From Ligaoa zhengdingensis (GTDB lineage Bacteria > Bacillota > Clostridia > Oscillospirales > Ruminococcaceae), in the NCBI RefSeq assembly GCF_014384885.1, contig NZ_JACRST010000024.1, forward strand, positions 1 through 28,862: DNA of 28,862 nucleotides, read 5' to 3'. The position numbers and the translations under genes were made by a program. This document shows positions 18,501 through 26,800 of this stretch, piece by piece. Numbering within the stretch: position 1 is the first letter of the stretch; each line of letters begins with the position of its first letter. The notes under the pieces are model-generated. The model did not search any database, was not told the origin of the DNA, and was given only the letters and a program-made list of their open reading frames with translations.

Positions 18501-21500
18501 TGGTGTTGCAGTCCTGTACATCGACGGCAAGGAGATCGGGCGGAACGAAAATTTCGGGTACCATCCCGCCGACGTCGCCCCCGGCGAACAGAACTATGTC
18601 GGTAAATCCCAGTGGCCCGATCCGCTCTATAAGGGGCTGGTAGACGATTTCTGCATCTACGGCTATGCCATGGGTGCAGAGGAGGTGAAGGAGCTTATAG
18701 CGGAGGGCGGCGCGGACAACACCGCGATCGACGACGCGGATACTATCGCGGCCTATGACTTCGCGAACGCTGAGGGCGGCGTGATCGCCGATGTCTCCGG
18801 CCACGGCAACGACGCGAAAATAAACGGCGAGGTCGCGGTCAACGCGGGCGTCGCTGAGCTCACCGGCGGCTACATCTCCCTGCCCGGCTTCGATTTCACC
18901 GGACTGGACGGGGTGACCGTCTCCGTCTGGATGAAGCGCGAGGACCCGGGCAAGGCGAACTCCCGCCTGTTCGATATCGGCGTCAAGGACATCTATTTCA
19001 ACCTGATGTTCCCCAGCGAGACGAGCGCTTTGGTGGAGATCCGCCCGCAGAGCAGCGACAGCTCGATCCGCAAGGTGAACGCGGCTGTGCCCGGCTACGG
19101 CGAGTGGGTGCATGTGGCGGTCACCATCGGCAGCGGCCAAAACGCCATCTATGTCAACGGCGTTAAGGCGGGGGAGAACACCAGCTGCACCTATACCCCC
19201 AGCCTGTTCACCAACACCTCGAACAGCAGCATCGGCCGTTCGCAGTACGCGGGCGCCCCGTTCTACGACCCCAACTTCAAGGGACAGATTGAGAATTTCC
19301 GCATCTACAACCGGGTGCTCACCGCGGAGGAGATCGCGGCGGTCAAGGAGGAGAACAACCAGATCGGCAGCGGCACGGTGCTCGCCACCCTCAAGGCCGC
19401 GCTCGACGGCATCGCCATTGAAAACCTGGACGACGTGACCGCTGACCTCGCGCTGCCCGCCGCTTCGGGCAACGTGCAGTTCTCCTGGCAGTCCAGCAAT
19501 CCCGCGGTGATCGGCCACGACGGCAAGTTCACCCCGATTGAAGCAGGCGTGGAGGATGTGACCCTGACGGTGACGGCCAGCCTGGATGGCGTGGTGCTCA
19601 CCCGCGAATTCACCGCATCGGTCTACCACCACACCCCGGATGAGATCATCAATCCGAAATACCTGATTGCCTCCTACAACTTTGACGAGGCGGACGGCGG
19701 TACAGTGAAGGACAGCTCCGGCCACGGGCGCGACGGCCGCATCGACGGCGCGGTTGAGCTCGTAAACGGCGTGGCGATGTTCGGCGGCGGCTACATCCAG
19801 CTGCCCGACGGCATCACCGATTACGACGCGATGACCGTCTCCGGCTGGCTGCGCGTCAAGACGATTCAGAAGAACGCCCGCTTCTTCGATTTCGGCACCG
19901 GACAAAACAACTACTACAGCTTCCAGATGCTCTCGAACGACGGCAACGCGGATATCGAGATCAAGCCGCAGGGCAGCTTCAACCGCGTGCGCGCGCAGAG
20001 CTTCCCCTACGAGGGCGAGTGGGTGCATGTGGTTTCCACCTACTCCAAGGGCAGCAACGTGCTTTATTTCAATGGGGTCGAGGTCGGGCGCAACGACAGC
20101 ATCCAGAGCTCGCCCAGCGATATGGGCAAGACCACCCAGAATTATATCGGCAAATCGCAGTTCGCCGACCCCAACCTCCGGGGCCTGGTGGAGAACTTCA
20201 AGCTCTACAGCAAGGCGCTCACACCGGAAGAGGTGCAGCTTGTCATGGCTGAGGAAAACCAGACTGCGGACGGCGAGACCATCCAAAAGCTGTACGACGC
20301 GGTTGATGGCATCGACCTGGGCGACCTGAGCGATGTGACCGGAGACCTCGCGCTGCCCGCTGCGATCAACGGTGTGAACTTCACCTGGAAATCCAGCAAG
20401 CCCGACGTGATTGCCGACAACGGCGACCGCAACCCCGACGGCAAAGGCCGGCACGAGGTGGTGCTCACCGTCACTGCATCCGAGGGCGGCGTCACCTACT
20501 CGCGCGATTTCATCGCGACGGTGATCTATTATACCGATGAAGAGATCGTGAACTTTGACAAGGACAACCTCGGCGTGGTCACCCTGGTGGATGTGGATAA
20601 GGTCTACCTGCCCACCACCGGCAAGAAGGGCTCCACCATCACCTGGAGCTCCTCCAATCCCGCGGTGATTGCGACCGACGGCGCCGTCAACCGCCCGGCG
20701 AGCGGGGCGGGCGCCGCCTATGTCGATCTGACCGCGACCATTCAGTACGGCGATGCGACGGTGACCAAGGAGTTCCCGCAGCGCATGGTCATGGAACAGT
20801 ACACCGCCTACCTGCTCACCTACTTCGGCGGCGATGAGCTGATGACCAACGACGAACCCACCTATGCCACCGTGCACTTTGCGTATTCCTACGACGGCAT
20901 GCACTGGGTGCCGCTCAACGACAACAAGACGATTGTAGCGGCCACCCTCAAGGGCCGGGATAACCCCGAATACGGCCAGGACCGCGCCGATGTCTCGCTG
21001 GCGCGCGATCCGGTCACCTACCGCCAGCAGGACGGCAAGCTGCGTCTGCTCTCCTCCCACAGCTGGAACAACCACGACATTTACGTGTGGGATGCGGGCG
21101 ACCTCACCAGCTTCAGCGGCGAGCGCATCCTGTCGGTCAACACCGATAAGGGCAACGCTTGGGCGCCTGAGGTGGTGTACGATCCGGTGAAGGAGAAGTA
21201 TATGATTATCTTCACCGATCCCAACATGGGCGACAGCAGCTGCGGCTACGGCACCTATACCACAGATTTTACCCAAGCGGATGTGGATGCCAATAAGGAG
21301 CTGGGCCTCACCAATATCCCGCTGATGGATCTGAGCAAGCAGGGCCGCAGGTATATTGACTGCTCGATGCACTATTATAACGGTTCCTATTACATGCCGG
21401 TCCGCTATTGGGCGGGCGACGCCACCCACAACGGTGTAACGCTGGCGAAATCCGATTCCCTGGAAGCGGACAGCTTTACCATTCTTCCCAACTACTCCGG

Positions 21501-23463
21501 TCTCGAGATCGACGAGAGCGTGGGCGACGGCAACAACGAGGGCCCGTTCCTCATCAAGGATTTCAGCCGCGAGAGATGGTATCTCTACTACGATTATCCC
21601 GACTGCGGCTCCGGCGAGGAGTGGGGCATGTTCGGCCTCTCCTACACCGACGACTTGGATAGCGGTATCTGGCACCGCGTGCCGTTCGACGGGTACGCCA
21701 TGCCTTACGGCGTGCGCCACGGCAACGCCACCCCCATCACCCAGGGCGAGCTGGATAAGCTGATCGAGCGCTGGGGCACCCCGGAAGAACTGGATGTGGC
21801 GCAGCTCACCTCCCCCGAGGTGGAAGCGGCGGCAGGCACCCCGTTCGAGCAGCTCGACCTGCCCGAAACGGTGGATGTCATCCTGTTGGACGGCACCACA
21901 AAGGCGATGCCGGTCACCTGGAGCCCCGAAAACTACAAAGAAGAGGCCGGCCGCTATAAGATTTACGGCACATTCGGCGCTGTGGAGGGCGTCTCCAACA
22001 GCAAGGATTTGCGTCCGTTTGTTATCGTTAAAACCGGCGGCTCCACGGGCAGCGGCCTGGTGGTCGATGTCGGCTTCGACACGCTGGACGGCAAGACCGC
22101 GGTGGACAACTCCGGTTATGGCAACGCCATGAACTTTGTGGGTGACCTGGAGCTGGTGGACGGCGTGAACGGCAAAGCCGTGCGCTTTGACGGCAGCCAG
22201 TACGCCAACATGTCCAAAGAGCTGCTGATGAACCTGTACGATATCACCATCTCCACTTGGTTGAAAATCGACGAGCTCCAAACCTGGGCGCGCGCGTTCG
22301 ACTTCGGCAAGGGGCAGGCCAACTTCATCAATTTCATCCCGCGCGCTGACGACGGCAATATGCGCGTGGAGGTGCGCGTCTACAATGAAAATCGCTCGAT
22401 CCGGCCCGGCGTGCCCTTCCCGACCGGGGAGTGGACCCATGTGGCGATCACCATGGAGCCCGAGACCCAGACCGGTGTGCTCTACCTCAACGGTGTTGAG
22501 ATCGGCCGCAGCGAGAACTTCTACTACGGTCCCGAGCACCTCGGCATGAGCAAGCTGAACCAGATCGGCAAATCCAAGTTTAGCGATCCCATCTTCCAGG
22601 GCGCGATGGACGAATTTAAGATGTTCGACCGCGCGTTGACCGCGGAGCAGGTGCTGGCGCTCTACGAGGGCCGCCCGATCGATCCTGAAGAGCCCTCGGA
22701 TGTGGACAAGACTGCGCTGAAGGCGCTGATCGCGGCGATCGACGGGAAATACGAAGAGACCCGCTACACCGCAGAGAGCTGGAAGGCTCTGACCGATGCG
22801 CTGAATGCAGCGAAGGCGGTCGTTGCGGATCCGAATGCAACGGCAGAAGAGCTGAAAAGCGCGGCGGACAAGCTGACAGACGCTGTGAAGAACCTGGTGA
22901 AGAAGAGCAGCTCGAGCGGCTCCGTTTCTAAGGTAAGCGACAGCGATTACTGGAACGAGATCATCGAGAAGATCAACAACACAGCGAAGGGCGGCACAGT
23001 GAATGCGACGCTCGAGAGCGGAGCGATGATGCCCGCGACGGTGATTGATGCGCTCAAGGGCAAGGATGCCACCCTGGTGGTCACCGTAGGCGGCAAGGAC
23101 TACGCGATCAATGGAGCTGGCAAGCTGACCGGTTACACCGCATCTGCGGTCTACTACACCAGCGATGAGATCATCGCGATGGCAACCGACAAAGCCCCGG
23201 CTGCGGGCGATGCGGCTGGCAACGGCAACGGCAACGCCAACCCGGAGACGGGCGGCGCGGCCGGCGCGGCGGTGGCGTCCACCATCGGCGGCGCGGCAGC
23301 TCCCGCATCTGAGGCGCCCGCAGTGATCGCTCCGGAAGCGCCCGCCGAGGCGGCTGAGACCGGAACGAACAGCGATTCCCTCTGGATGATTGCGGCGGTT
23401 CTCGCGGCTGTGCTGGTAAGCGGCGCTGGTGTTGCGGTTGCATACCGGAAACACAAAGGATAA
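15544..23463 (+). CDS. Secreted, surface-anchored double GH43 glycosidase with five LamG-like domains
   Basis: Extracellular glycan-degrading protein of 2639 residues. The ATG at 15544 follows GAGGAGG (15531-15537) and opens a signal peptide (MKRKIWS...VLA, cleavage near residue 24). Approximate order: LamG-like 63-259; two atrophied Ig-like domains; GH43 propeller 440-752; Ig-like 758-838; LamG-like 843-1054 and 1066-1268; Ig-like; LamG-like 1373-1568; two Ig-like domains; GH43 propeller 1748-2082; Ig-like; LamG-like to about 2375; one FIVAR repeat; then the C-terminal module, NPETGG (2566-2571), membrane helix 2612-2633 and RKHKG tail shared with the GH2 protein. Both propellers keep the GH43 triad: Asp514/Asp629/Glu679 and Asp1822/Asp1939/Glu1999, in LARDP, YIDCS and EGPF contexts. 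Likely activity is alpha-L-arabinofuranosidase, arabinanase or beta-xylosidase; which one is not decidable. It lies about 100 bp after the binding-protein gene, probably in the same transcript and under the same operator. Confidence 0.88.
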   Translation: MKRKIWSVLLAAAMLFNLATPVLAADDGLTIPPAADPAPLEEQLPGEGNGAAGLLSGSVDDALILSYDFNEADGGVIPDRSGNGNDAKIVGDVAVGGGLALFQGGYLRLPDGLMDGLEGMTVLGWVNRDVAALYERFFDFGKGKENYFSFQMRSGWGGEKPAAEVAVGGDVKRAFGGDFAAVDTWMHTAITLGDGMIRIYLDGVEVASQATDYRPADLEGSTQNYLGKSQYADPNFLGTMENVEVYGAVLDSDRIADRMNADNQMDHIGMIKLLEQTVSEIDLGGPEFTTDIVLPEAVGDITLSWASDHPELISNEGKLASSLAAGTYDVVMTVTAELNGVQLTKEFPIVVAVIDDAEAVQQAKAALGVVTLVEAERINLPTVGKYGTTITWISSDPAVIAADGTVNRPAVGEGAVYVDLTATIRRGDAVETREFPQRMVMEEYAAYLLTYFGGEELKTNHEETYANVHFALSYDGLNWFPLNGNKHVVAATVKGVENPDLYGSDRPNECLARDPMVYREQDGSFRLLSSHSWYNPSIYVWDKGDLTSFSKDRILRVNMMENGNAWAPEVVYDPVKEKNLIVYTDPSMRDTTSCGWGTYTTDFTQEDVLPEEANIPLMDLSGKKFAYIDCSITQYNGSYYMSYKGENSYDSKIHLAKATEIGPNCFEEIGSPITDNLCEGPFIIKDNSKERWYLYYDYFTRGGVFGCSYTDDLDSDEWTHLSEDEYSLPDGVRHGNAIPITLGEAEKLIAAWGVGLETVKIPGTMFVAEGTPVSDLDLPVTLTGLRQDGKEIDLPVSWNTEAYLPQKGSYRLIGTLVLPDNLPNAEDFQTVAVTVKVGYTRADSLITKIDFEALEGLTALDASGNGNHLTMAQKPELDTGVRGKAMRFDGSAQYGLFPREMLTDVEDVTIAAWFKMDEIVELARLFDFGMNKYNYINFVPLHRNDQILVEGVTGSNLNNLKSVAVSSKDIISVGRWHHVALTIDANGVAVLYIDGKEIGRNENFGYHPADVAPGEQNYVGKSQWPDPLYKGLVDDFCIYGYAMGAEEVKELIAEGGADNTAIDDADTIAAYDFANAEGGVIADVSGHGNDAKINGEVAVNAGVAELTGGYISLPGFDFTGLDGVTVSVWMKREDPGKANSRLFDIGVKDIYFNLMFPSETSALVEIRPQSSDSSIRKVNAAVPGYGEWVHVAVTIGSGQNAIYVNGVKAGENTSCTYTPSLFTNTSNSSIGRSQYAGAPFYDPNFKGQIENFRIYNRVLTAEEIAAVKEENNQIGSGTVLATLKAALDGIAIENLDDVTADLALPAASGNVQFSWQSSNPAVIGHDGKFTPIEAGVEDVTLTVTASLDGVVLTREFTASVYHHTPDEIINPKYLIASYNFDEADGGTVKDSSGHGRDGRIDGAVELVNGVAMFGGGYIQLPDGITDYDAMTVSGWLRVKTIQKNARFFDFGTGQNNYYSFQMLSNDGNADIEIKPQGSFNRVRAQSFPYEGEWVHVVSTYSKGSNVLYFNGVEVGRNDSIQSSPSDMGKTTQNYIGKSQFADPNLRGLVENFKLYSKALTPEEVQLVMAEENQTADGETIQKLYDAVDGIDLGDLSDVTGDLALPAAINGVNFTWKSSKPDVIADNGDRNPDGKGRHEVVLTVTASEGGVTYSRDFIATVIYYTDEEIVNFDKDNLGVVTLVDVDKVYLPTTGKKGSTITWSSSNPAVIATDGAVNRPASGAGAAYVDLTATIQYGDATVTKEFPQRMVMEQYTAYLLTYFGGDELMTNDEPTYATVHFAYSYDGMHWVPLNDNKTIVAATLKGRDNPEYGQDRADVSLARDPVTYRQQDGKLRLLSSHSWNNHDIYVWDAGDLTSFSGERILSVNTDKGNAWAPEVVYDPVKEKYMIIFTDPNMGDSSCGYGTYTTDFTQADVDANKELGLTNIPLMDLSKQGRRYIDCSMHYYNGSYYMPVRYWAGDATHNGVTLAKSDSLEADSFTILPNYSGLEIDESVGDGNNEGPFLIKDFSRERWYLYYDYPDCGSGEEWGMFGLSYTDDLDSGIWHRVPFDGYAMPYGVRHGNATPITQGELDKLIERWGTPEELDVAQLTSPEVEAAAGTPFEQLDLPETVDVILLDGTTKAMPVTWSPENYKEEAGRYKIYGTFGAVEGVSNSKDLRPFVIVKTGGSTGSGLVVDVGFDTLDGKTAVDNSGYGNAMNFVGDLELVDGVNGKAVRFDGSQYANMSKELLMNLYDITISTWLKIDELQTWARAFDFGKGQANFINFIPRADDGNMRVEVRVYNENRSIRPGVPFPTGEWTHVAITMEPETQTGVLYLNGVEIGRSENFYYGPEHLGMSKLNQIGKSKFSDPIFQGAMDEFKMFDRALTAEQVLALYEGRPIDPEEPSDVDKTALKALIAAIDGKYEETRYTAESWKALTDALNAAKAVVADPNATAEELKSAADKLTDAVKNLVKKSSSSGSVSKVSDSDYWNEIIEKINNTAKGGTVNATLESGAMMPATVIDALKGKDATLVVTVGGKDYAINGAGKLTGYTASAVYYTSDEIIAMATDKAPAAGDAAGNGNGNANPETGGAAGAAVASTIGGAAAPASEAPAVIAPEAPAEAAETGTNSDSLWMIAAVLAAVLVSGAGVAVAYRKHKG
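16843..21790 (+). repeat. Internal block duplication carrying the two GH43 modules
   Basis: The Ig-like/GH43/Ig-like segment beginning EFPQRMVMEEYAAYLLTYFGG-like at 16843 recurs at 20770, an in-frame offset of 3927 bp (1309 codons). Long stretches are near-identical at protein level, for example NAWAPEVVYDPVKEK and YIDCS. The flanking LamG-like and Ig-like domains are duplicated with it. The copies differ in synonymous codons, so the duplication is old and both copies are under selection. Confidence 0.8.
22909..23054 (+). repeat. C-terminal module DNA repeat, copy 2 (GH43 gene)
   Basis: Partner of the copy at 6722-6867, same orientation, about 16 kb away. The preceding FIVAR units (5735-5870 and about 22700-22830) are also unusually alike at DNA level. 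Recombination between the copies would delete the regulator, GRE, transporter and most of the GH43 gene. Confidence 0.85.
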
Positions 23464-23482
23464 AATAGATCATTGAAGCGAA

Positions 23483-23521
23483 AAGCCCGGGAATTCCAGA
23501 AGGAATTTCCGGGCTTTTTTA
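23483..23521 (+). terminator. Rho-independent terminator after the GH43 gene
   Basis: AAGCCCGGGAATTCC pairs with GGAATTTCCGGGCTT around an AGAA loop (about 23483-23516) with one internal mismatch, followed by a run of T residues. It closes the transcript of the GH43 gene. Confidence 0.9.
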
Positions 23522-23545
23522 TGCTATCAAAGGCAAAAATGTAAG

Positions 23546-23596
23546 ATCATGTAATTTTCATGAAAAACATCATGTAGTTTCATGAAATATCATGAA
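23546..23596. promoter_or_regulatory. Helically phased CATG array with two perfect palindromes
   Basis: CATG occurs five times at 23548, 23559, 23571, 23581 and 23591, spaced 11, 12, 10 and 10 bp. Two copies sit in perfect palindromes, TTTTCATGAAAA (23555-23566) and TTTCATGAAA (23578-23587), whose centres are 22 bp apart. ATCATG is repeated at 23546, 23569 and 23589. The array ends about 50 bp before an extended -10 promoter with a poor -35, the arrangement expected for activator-dependent transcription of the third giant gene. Confidence 0.55.
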
Positions 23597-23643
23597 TTTA
23601 TAAACTAATGCTAAAAAATCGTATTAAATTTTGAGGAAAGATA

Positions 23644-23652
23644 TGGTATAAT
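23644..23652 (+). promoter_or_regulatory. Extended -10 promoter TGGTATAAT
   Basis: TGG followed by a perfect TATAAT (23647-23652), with no good -35 at 16-18 bp (TTAAAT at 23624-23629 is the nearest). The start would be near 23659, giving a leader of about 220 nt before the TTG start codon. A weak -35 next to the CATG array suggests activation. Confidence 0.55.
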
Positions 23653-23705
23653 GCAAATACATCAGAAAATACCGGCGAAATAACGGTTGGGAAGGGGGGA
23701 TTTGG

Positions 23706-23765
23706 ATGTTGGAAAGAAAGGGGGAGGATGACAGGACAGAGCTGCGCGTGAAGCGTTTTTATTAA
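23706..23765 (+). CDS. Possible 19-residue leader peptide
   Basis: An ATG at 23706 preceded by a GGGAAGGGGGG run 6-7 bp upstream opens a 19-codon frame (MLERKGEDDRTELRVKRFY) ending in TAA. It lies in the leader between the first promoter and the giant gene. The peptide is charged and has no known relative that I recognise. It could be a regulatory upstream ORF or chance; nothing in its codons points to attenuation by a particular amino acid. Confidence 0.2.
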   Translation: MLERKGEDDRTELRVKRFY

Positions 23766-23824
23766 ATATCGCAAAAAAATGCAAAAACCTGCTAAGAAAT
23801 TATAAATACTTTCTACGACACCAA

Positions 23825-23856
23825 TGGTACAATAAAATTGCTGAGTTCTATCTCAG
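23825..23856 (+). promoter_or_regulatory. Second extended -10 promoter and short leader hairpin
   Basis: TGGTACAAT (23825-23833) repeats the extended -10 form of the upstream promoter, again without a recognisable -35. Transcription would start near 23840. There CTGAG (23841-23845) and CTCAG (23852-23856) form a small stem at the very 5' end of the shorter message, just before the ribosome-binding site; it may stabilise that end. Confidence 0.4.
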
Positions 23857-23866
23857 AGGAAAGAAA

Positions 23867-23882
23867 AGGAGGAGATTTGTTG
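23867..23882 (+). promoter_or_regulatory. Ribosome-binding site that fixes a TTG start
   Basis: AGGAGG at 23867-23872 stands 7 bp before TTG at 23880, which opens a typical signal peptide. Another TTG at 23877 is only 4 bp away, and no ATG in this frame lies before the signal peptide. The first in-frame ATG (codon 13) is inside the hydrophobic core, so TTG is the likely start. Confidence 0.8.
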
Positions 23883-26800
23883 AAAAAACTAATCGCATGG
23901 GGACTATCGCTTGTGATGTCCCTCAGTTCTCTCAGCGCCTTGACAACAGTTCCAGCATATGCAACTGAGCCGGAACTCGTCAACCTCGCATTCAATGACA
24001 TGGGTGCGGGGTACCCGAAAGCATTTGCAAACTATACAAACTCCGGCGACAGCCTGGAGAGCATCCTGGACGGCATTATCTCCGCCAGGGAGGGCGGCAC
24101 GCTCGACGCAGGTCCGCGCAACCGCTGGTCCAACTGGAACCACCGCGGGGAGACCGCCTACATCGGCGTCACCTTCGAGTGCGAGCAGGAGGTCCACAGC
24201 ATCGATTGGTACCATTTCGTCGATACAGCGAACTGCCCGGTGCCCAAAACAGTGGCCGCCCAGTATTGGGACGGCGCGGATTGGCAGCCGCTCAACGCCA
24301 CTGTGGCCGACAAGGCCTACGAGGGCGAGTACACAACCGACTGTTATCAGGGCCGCATCCAGCAGTATACCCTGACCTTTGACGCGGTCACCACCTCGCA
24401 GGTGCGCATGGTGCTGGAGCCGCAGGACAATATGTGCCTCGCGGGCTCTGAGCTGCAGGTGTGGGGCGTGCCGCGCATCCTCTACGGCTTTAACGTCAAA
24501 ATGGGCGCTGCGGCAAACGAAGGCGTGATGCCCGGCACCGTGGAGGCGGAGGCCTCTGCGGAGGAGCGCACCATGTACTTTAAGCTGACAGATTCCCAGG
24601 GCAACGAGGACGAGCAGACGGTCGCCATCCCGGCGAACCAGACCGAAGTTGCCTTCGAGCTCAATCTGGACAAGCTGGTGACCGGCGACATCGCCGTCAA
24701 GGCTTCGTTCCTGAGCGACTACAGCGAGTCCAAGGAGTACACCTTTGTCAAACGCATCCCCGACAGCGTGTTTGAGGAGCTGTACGAGGAGGTCAAAACC
24801 CCGTATGAGTACGGCATCGTGCTCAGCTTCTCGGGCGTCAAGGGCGACTTCGACAGCGACCTGATCGACAACCCCAACGTGTTCACCATCCCCGGCGACG
24901 ATGAGTACGTCTATATGACCTACGTGGGCCACGACGGCACCGGTTACCGCACCGGCCTCGCCCGCAGCGAGGATATGGTCAATTGGGAGAAGATCGGCAA
25001 GATTCTCGAAAACGGCGAACCTGGCGCATGGGATGAGTTCAATGCGGCCGGCTACATCGTGCGCGACCATAAGTGGGGCGAAATTCCCACTCCGCATATC
25101 ATGAAGGACGGCCGTTATGCCATGACCTATCTCGCGTCCGATACCGCGGGCTACGAGGCGGGCATCAAGCGCGCGGGCGTCGCGTTCTCCGACAAGATTT
25201 TTAACGACGACGGCAGCGTGGCCCAGTGGACCCGCCACCCCGACCCGGTGCTGGATGCGCACGACGGCGCCTATCCCTATGAAAAGGGCACCATCTGGAA
25301 GCTCCAGGCGATCTGGGACGATGAGACCCAGAAATACTATGGCTTCTACAACGCAGCCACCGGCCCGGAGGTCATGTGCGGCGCTGTGTCCGACGACCTC
25401 ATCAACTGGAAGCGCATGGACACCAACCCGCTGCTGACGGTTGATTCCGCCCCGGATGGTGCGGCGTGGGGCGCGAGCCACAACGCGGACGCGGACGTGG
25501 TGAAGATCGGCGATTACTGGGTGATGTTCTATTTCACCAGCTCGCCGGGCGGCATCATCGACTCCTTCGCGGTGTCGCAAGATCTCATCCACTGGCAAAA
25601 ATCCTACATACCGCTGCTCACCCGCAACGGCAGCTACAGCTCCACCTATGCGCACAAGCCCTGCGTGGTGAAGAAAAACGGCGTGGTTTATCATTATTAT
25701 AATGCAGTTGGCAGCGCAGGCCGCCTGATCGCGGTGGATACCTCCATCGACCTGTCGGTGCTGCGCAAGGCGCAGGAGCTCGAACCCGGAAGCTGCTCCG
25801 AAGCGCTGTACCAGAACCTGCAAACCAAGATCGCCGCGGTGCAGGCCGAGCTCTACAAGGACGGCGGCTCGCTCGAAGCGATCGAAGCGGCGCTCGCCGA
25901 GCTGACTGCTGCTTACGACGACTGCAAGGTCGTCATCGACGAACCCGTGGGCCTGGATAACTTGGCGCTCAATACCGACGGCTCGGAGTATCCGAAGGTG
26001 TTCGCCGGCCACACCAACGGCAGCGAGTTCCCCTCCTACATGGTGGACGGCATCATTTCCGGCAAGGAAGGCGGCAACCACGATGAGGGCCCGCGCAACC
26101 GCTGGACCAACTGGGGCCAGAACGTGGGCAAGACCGAGTATATCGGTTCGGAGTTCGGCGCCAAGAAAACGGTCGAGGTGGTCAACCTCTATGCGTTCAA
26201 CGACGGCTCCGACGTCCCAGCGCCCAAATCGGTGGCGGTGGAGTACCGCGACGCAGAGGGCAACTGGCAGCCGGTGGCCAACGCCGAGACAAAATCCGTC
26301 ATTTATGATGAAGACGGAAAGGTCAAACTGTTCGGCATCACCTTCGATGCGGTTGCTACCGACGCCATCCGTCTGGCTTTGGAGCCTGCGGGCGAGAATA
26401 AGTCGGTGGGCGTCACCGAGATGAAGATTTTCGGTTCTCCCTATGTCCCGATGGATGAGCTGACCAACTTGGCGCTCAACGAGAACGGATCGGGCTACCC
26501 CGAGGCGTTTGCGGGTTACACCAACGGCGGGGATAATCTGCAGCAGTTGAACGACGGGATCGTCTCCGGCGGCGAGGGCCAGCCTCACGACGACGGTCCG
26601 CGCAACCGCTGGACCAACTACAACCACACCGGCACCGAGTACGCAGGCGTCAAGTTCGAGAGTGAGCAGGACGTTTACATGGTGGAATGGTTCGCATTCA
26701 ACGATGGCGGCGGCGTTCCCACCCCGAAATCGGTGGAAGTGCAGTACTGGGACGGCGAGAATTGGCGGCCCGCAGACGCGAGCACGTCCAGCGAGCCCTA

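Noticed and set aside
18457..23454. Minus-strand open frame of 1665 codons opposite the GH43 gene
   Set aside because: Same shadow effect: no signal peptide, domain or RBS, while the plus strand has intact GH43 and LamG-like domains.
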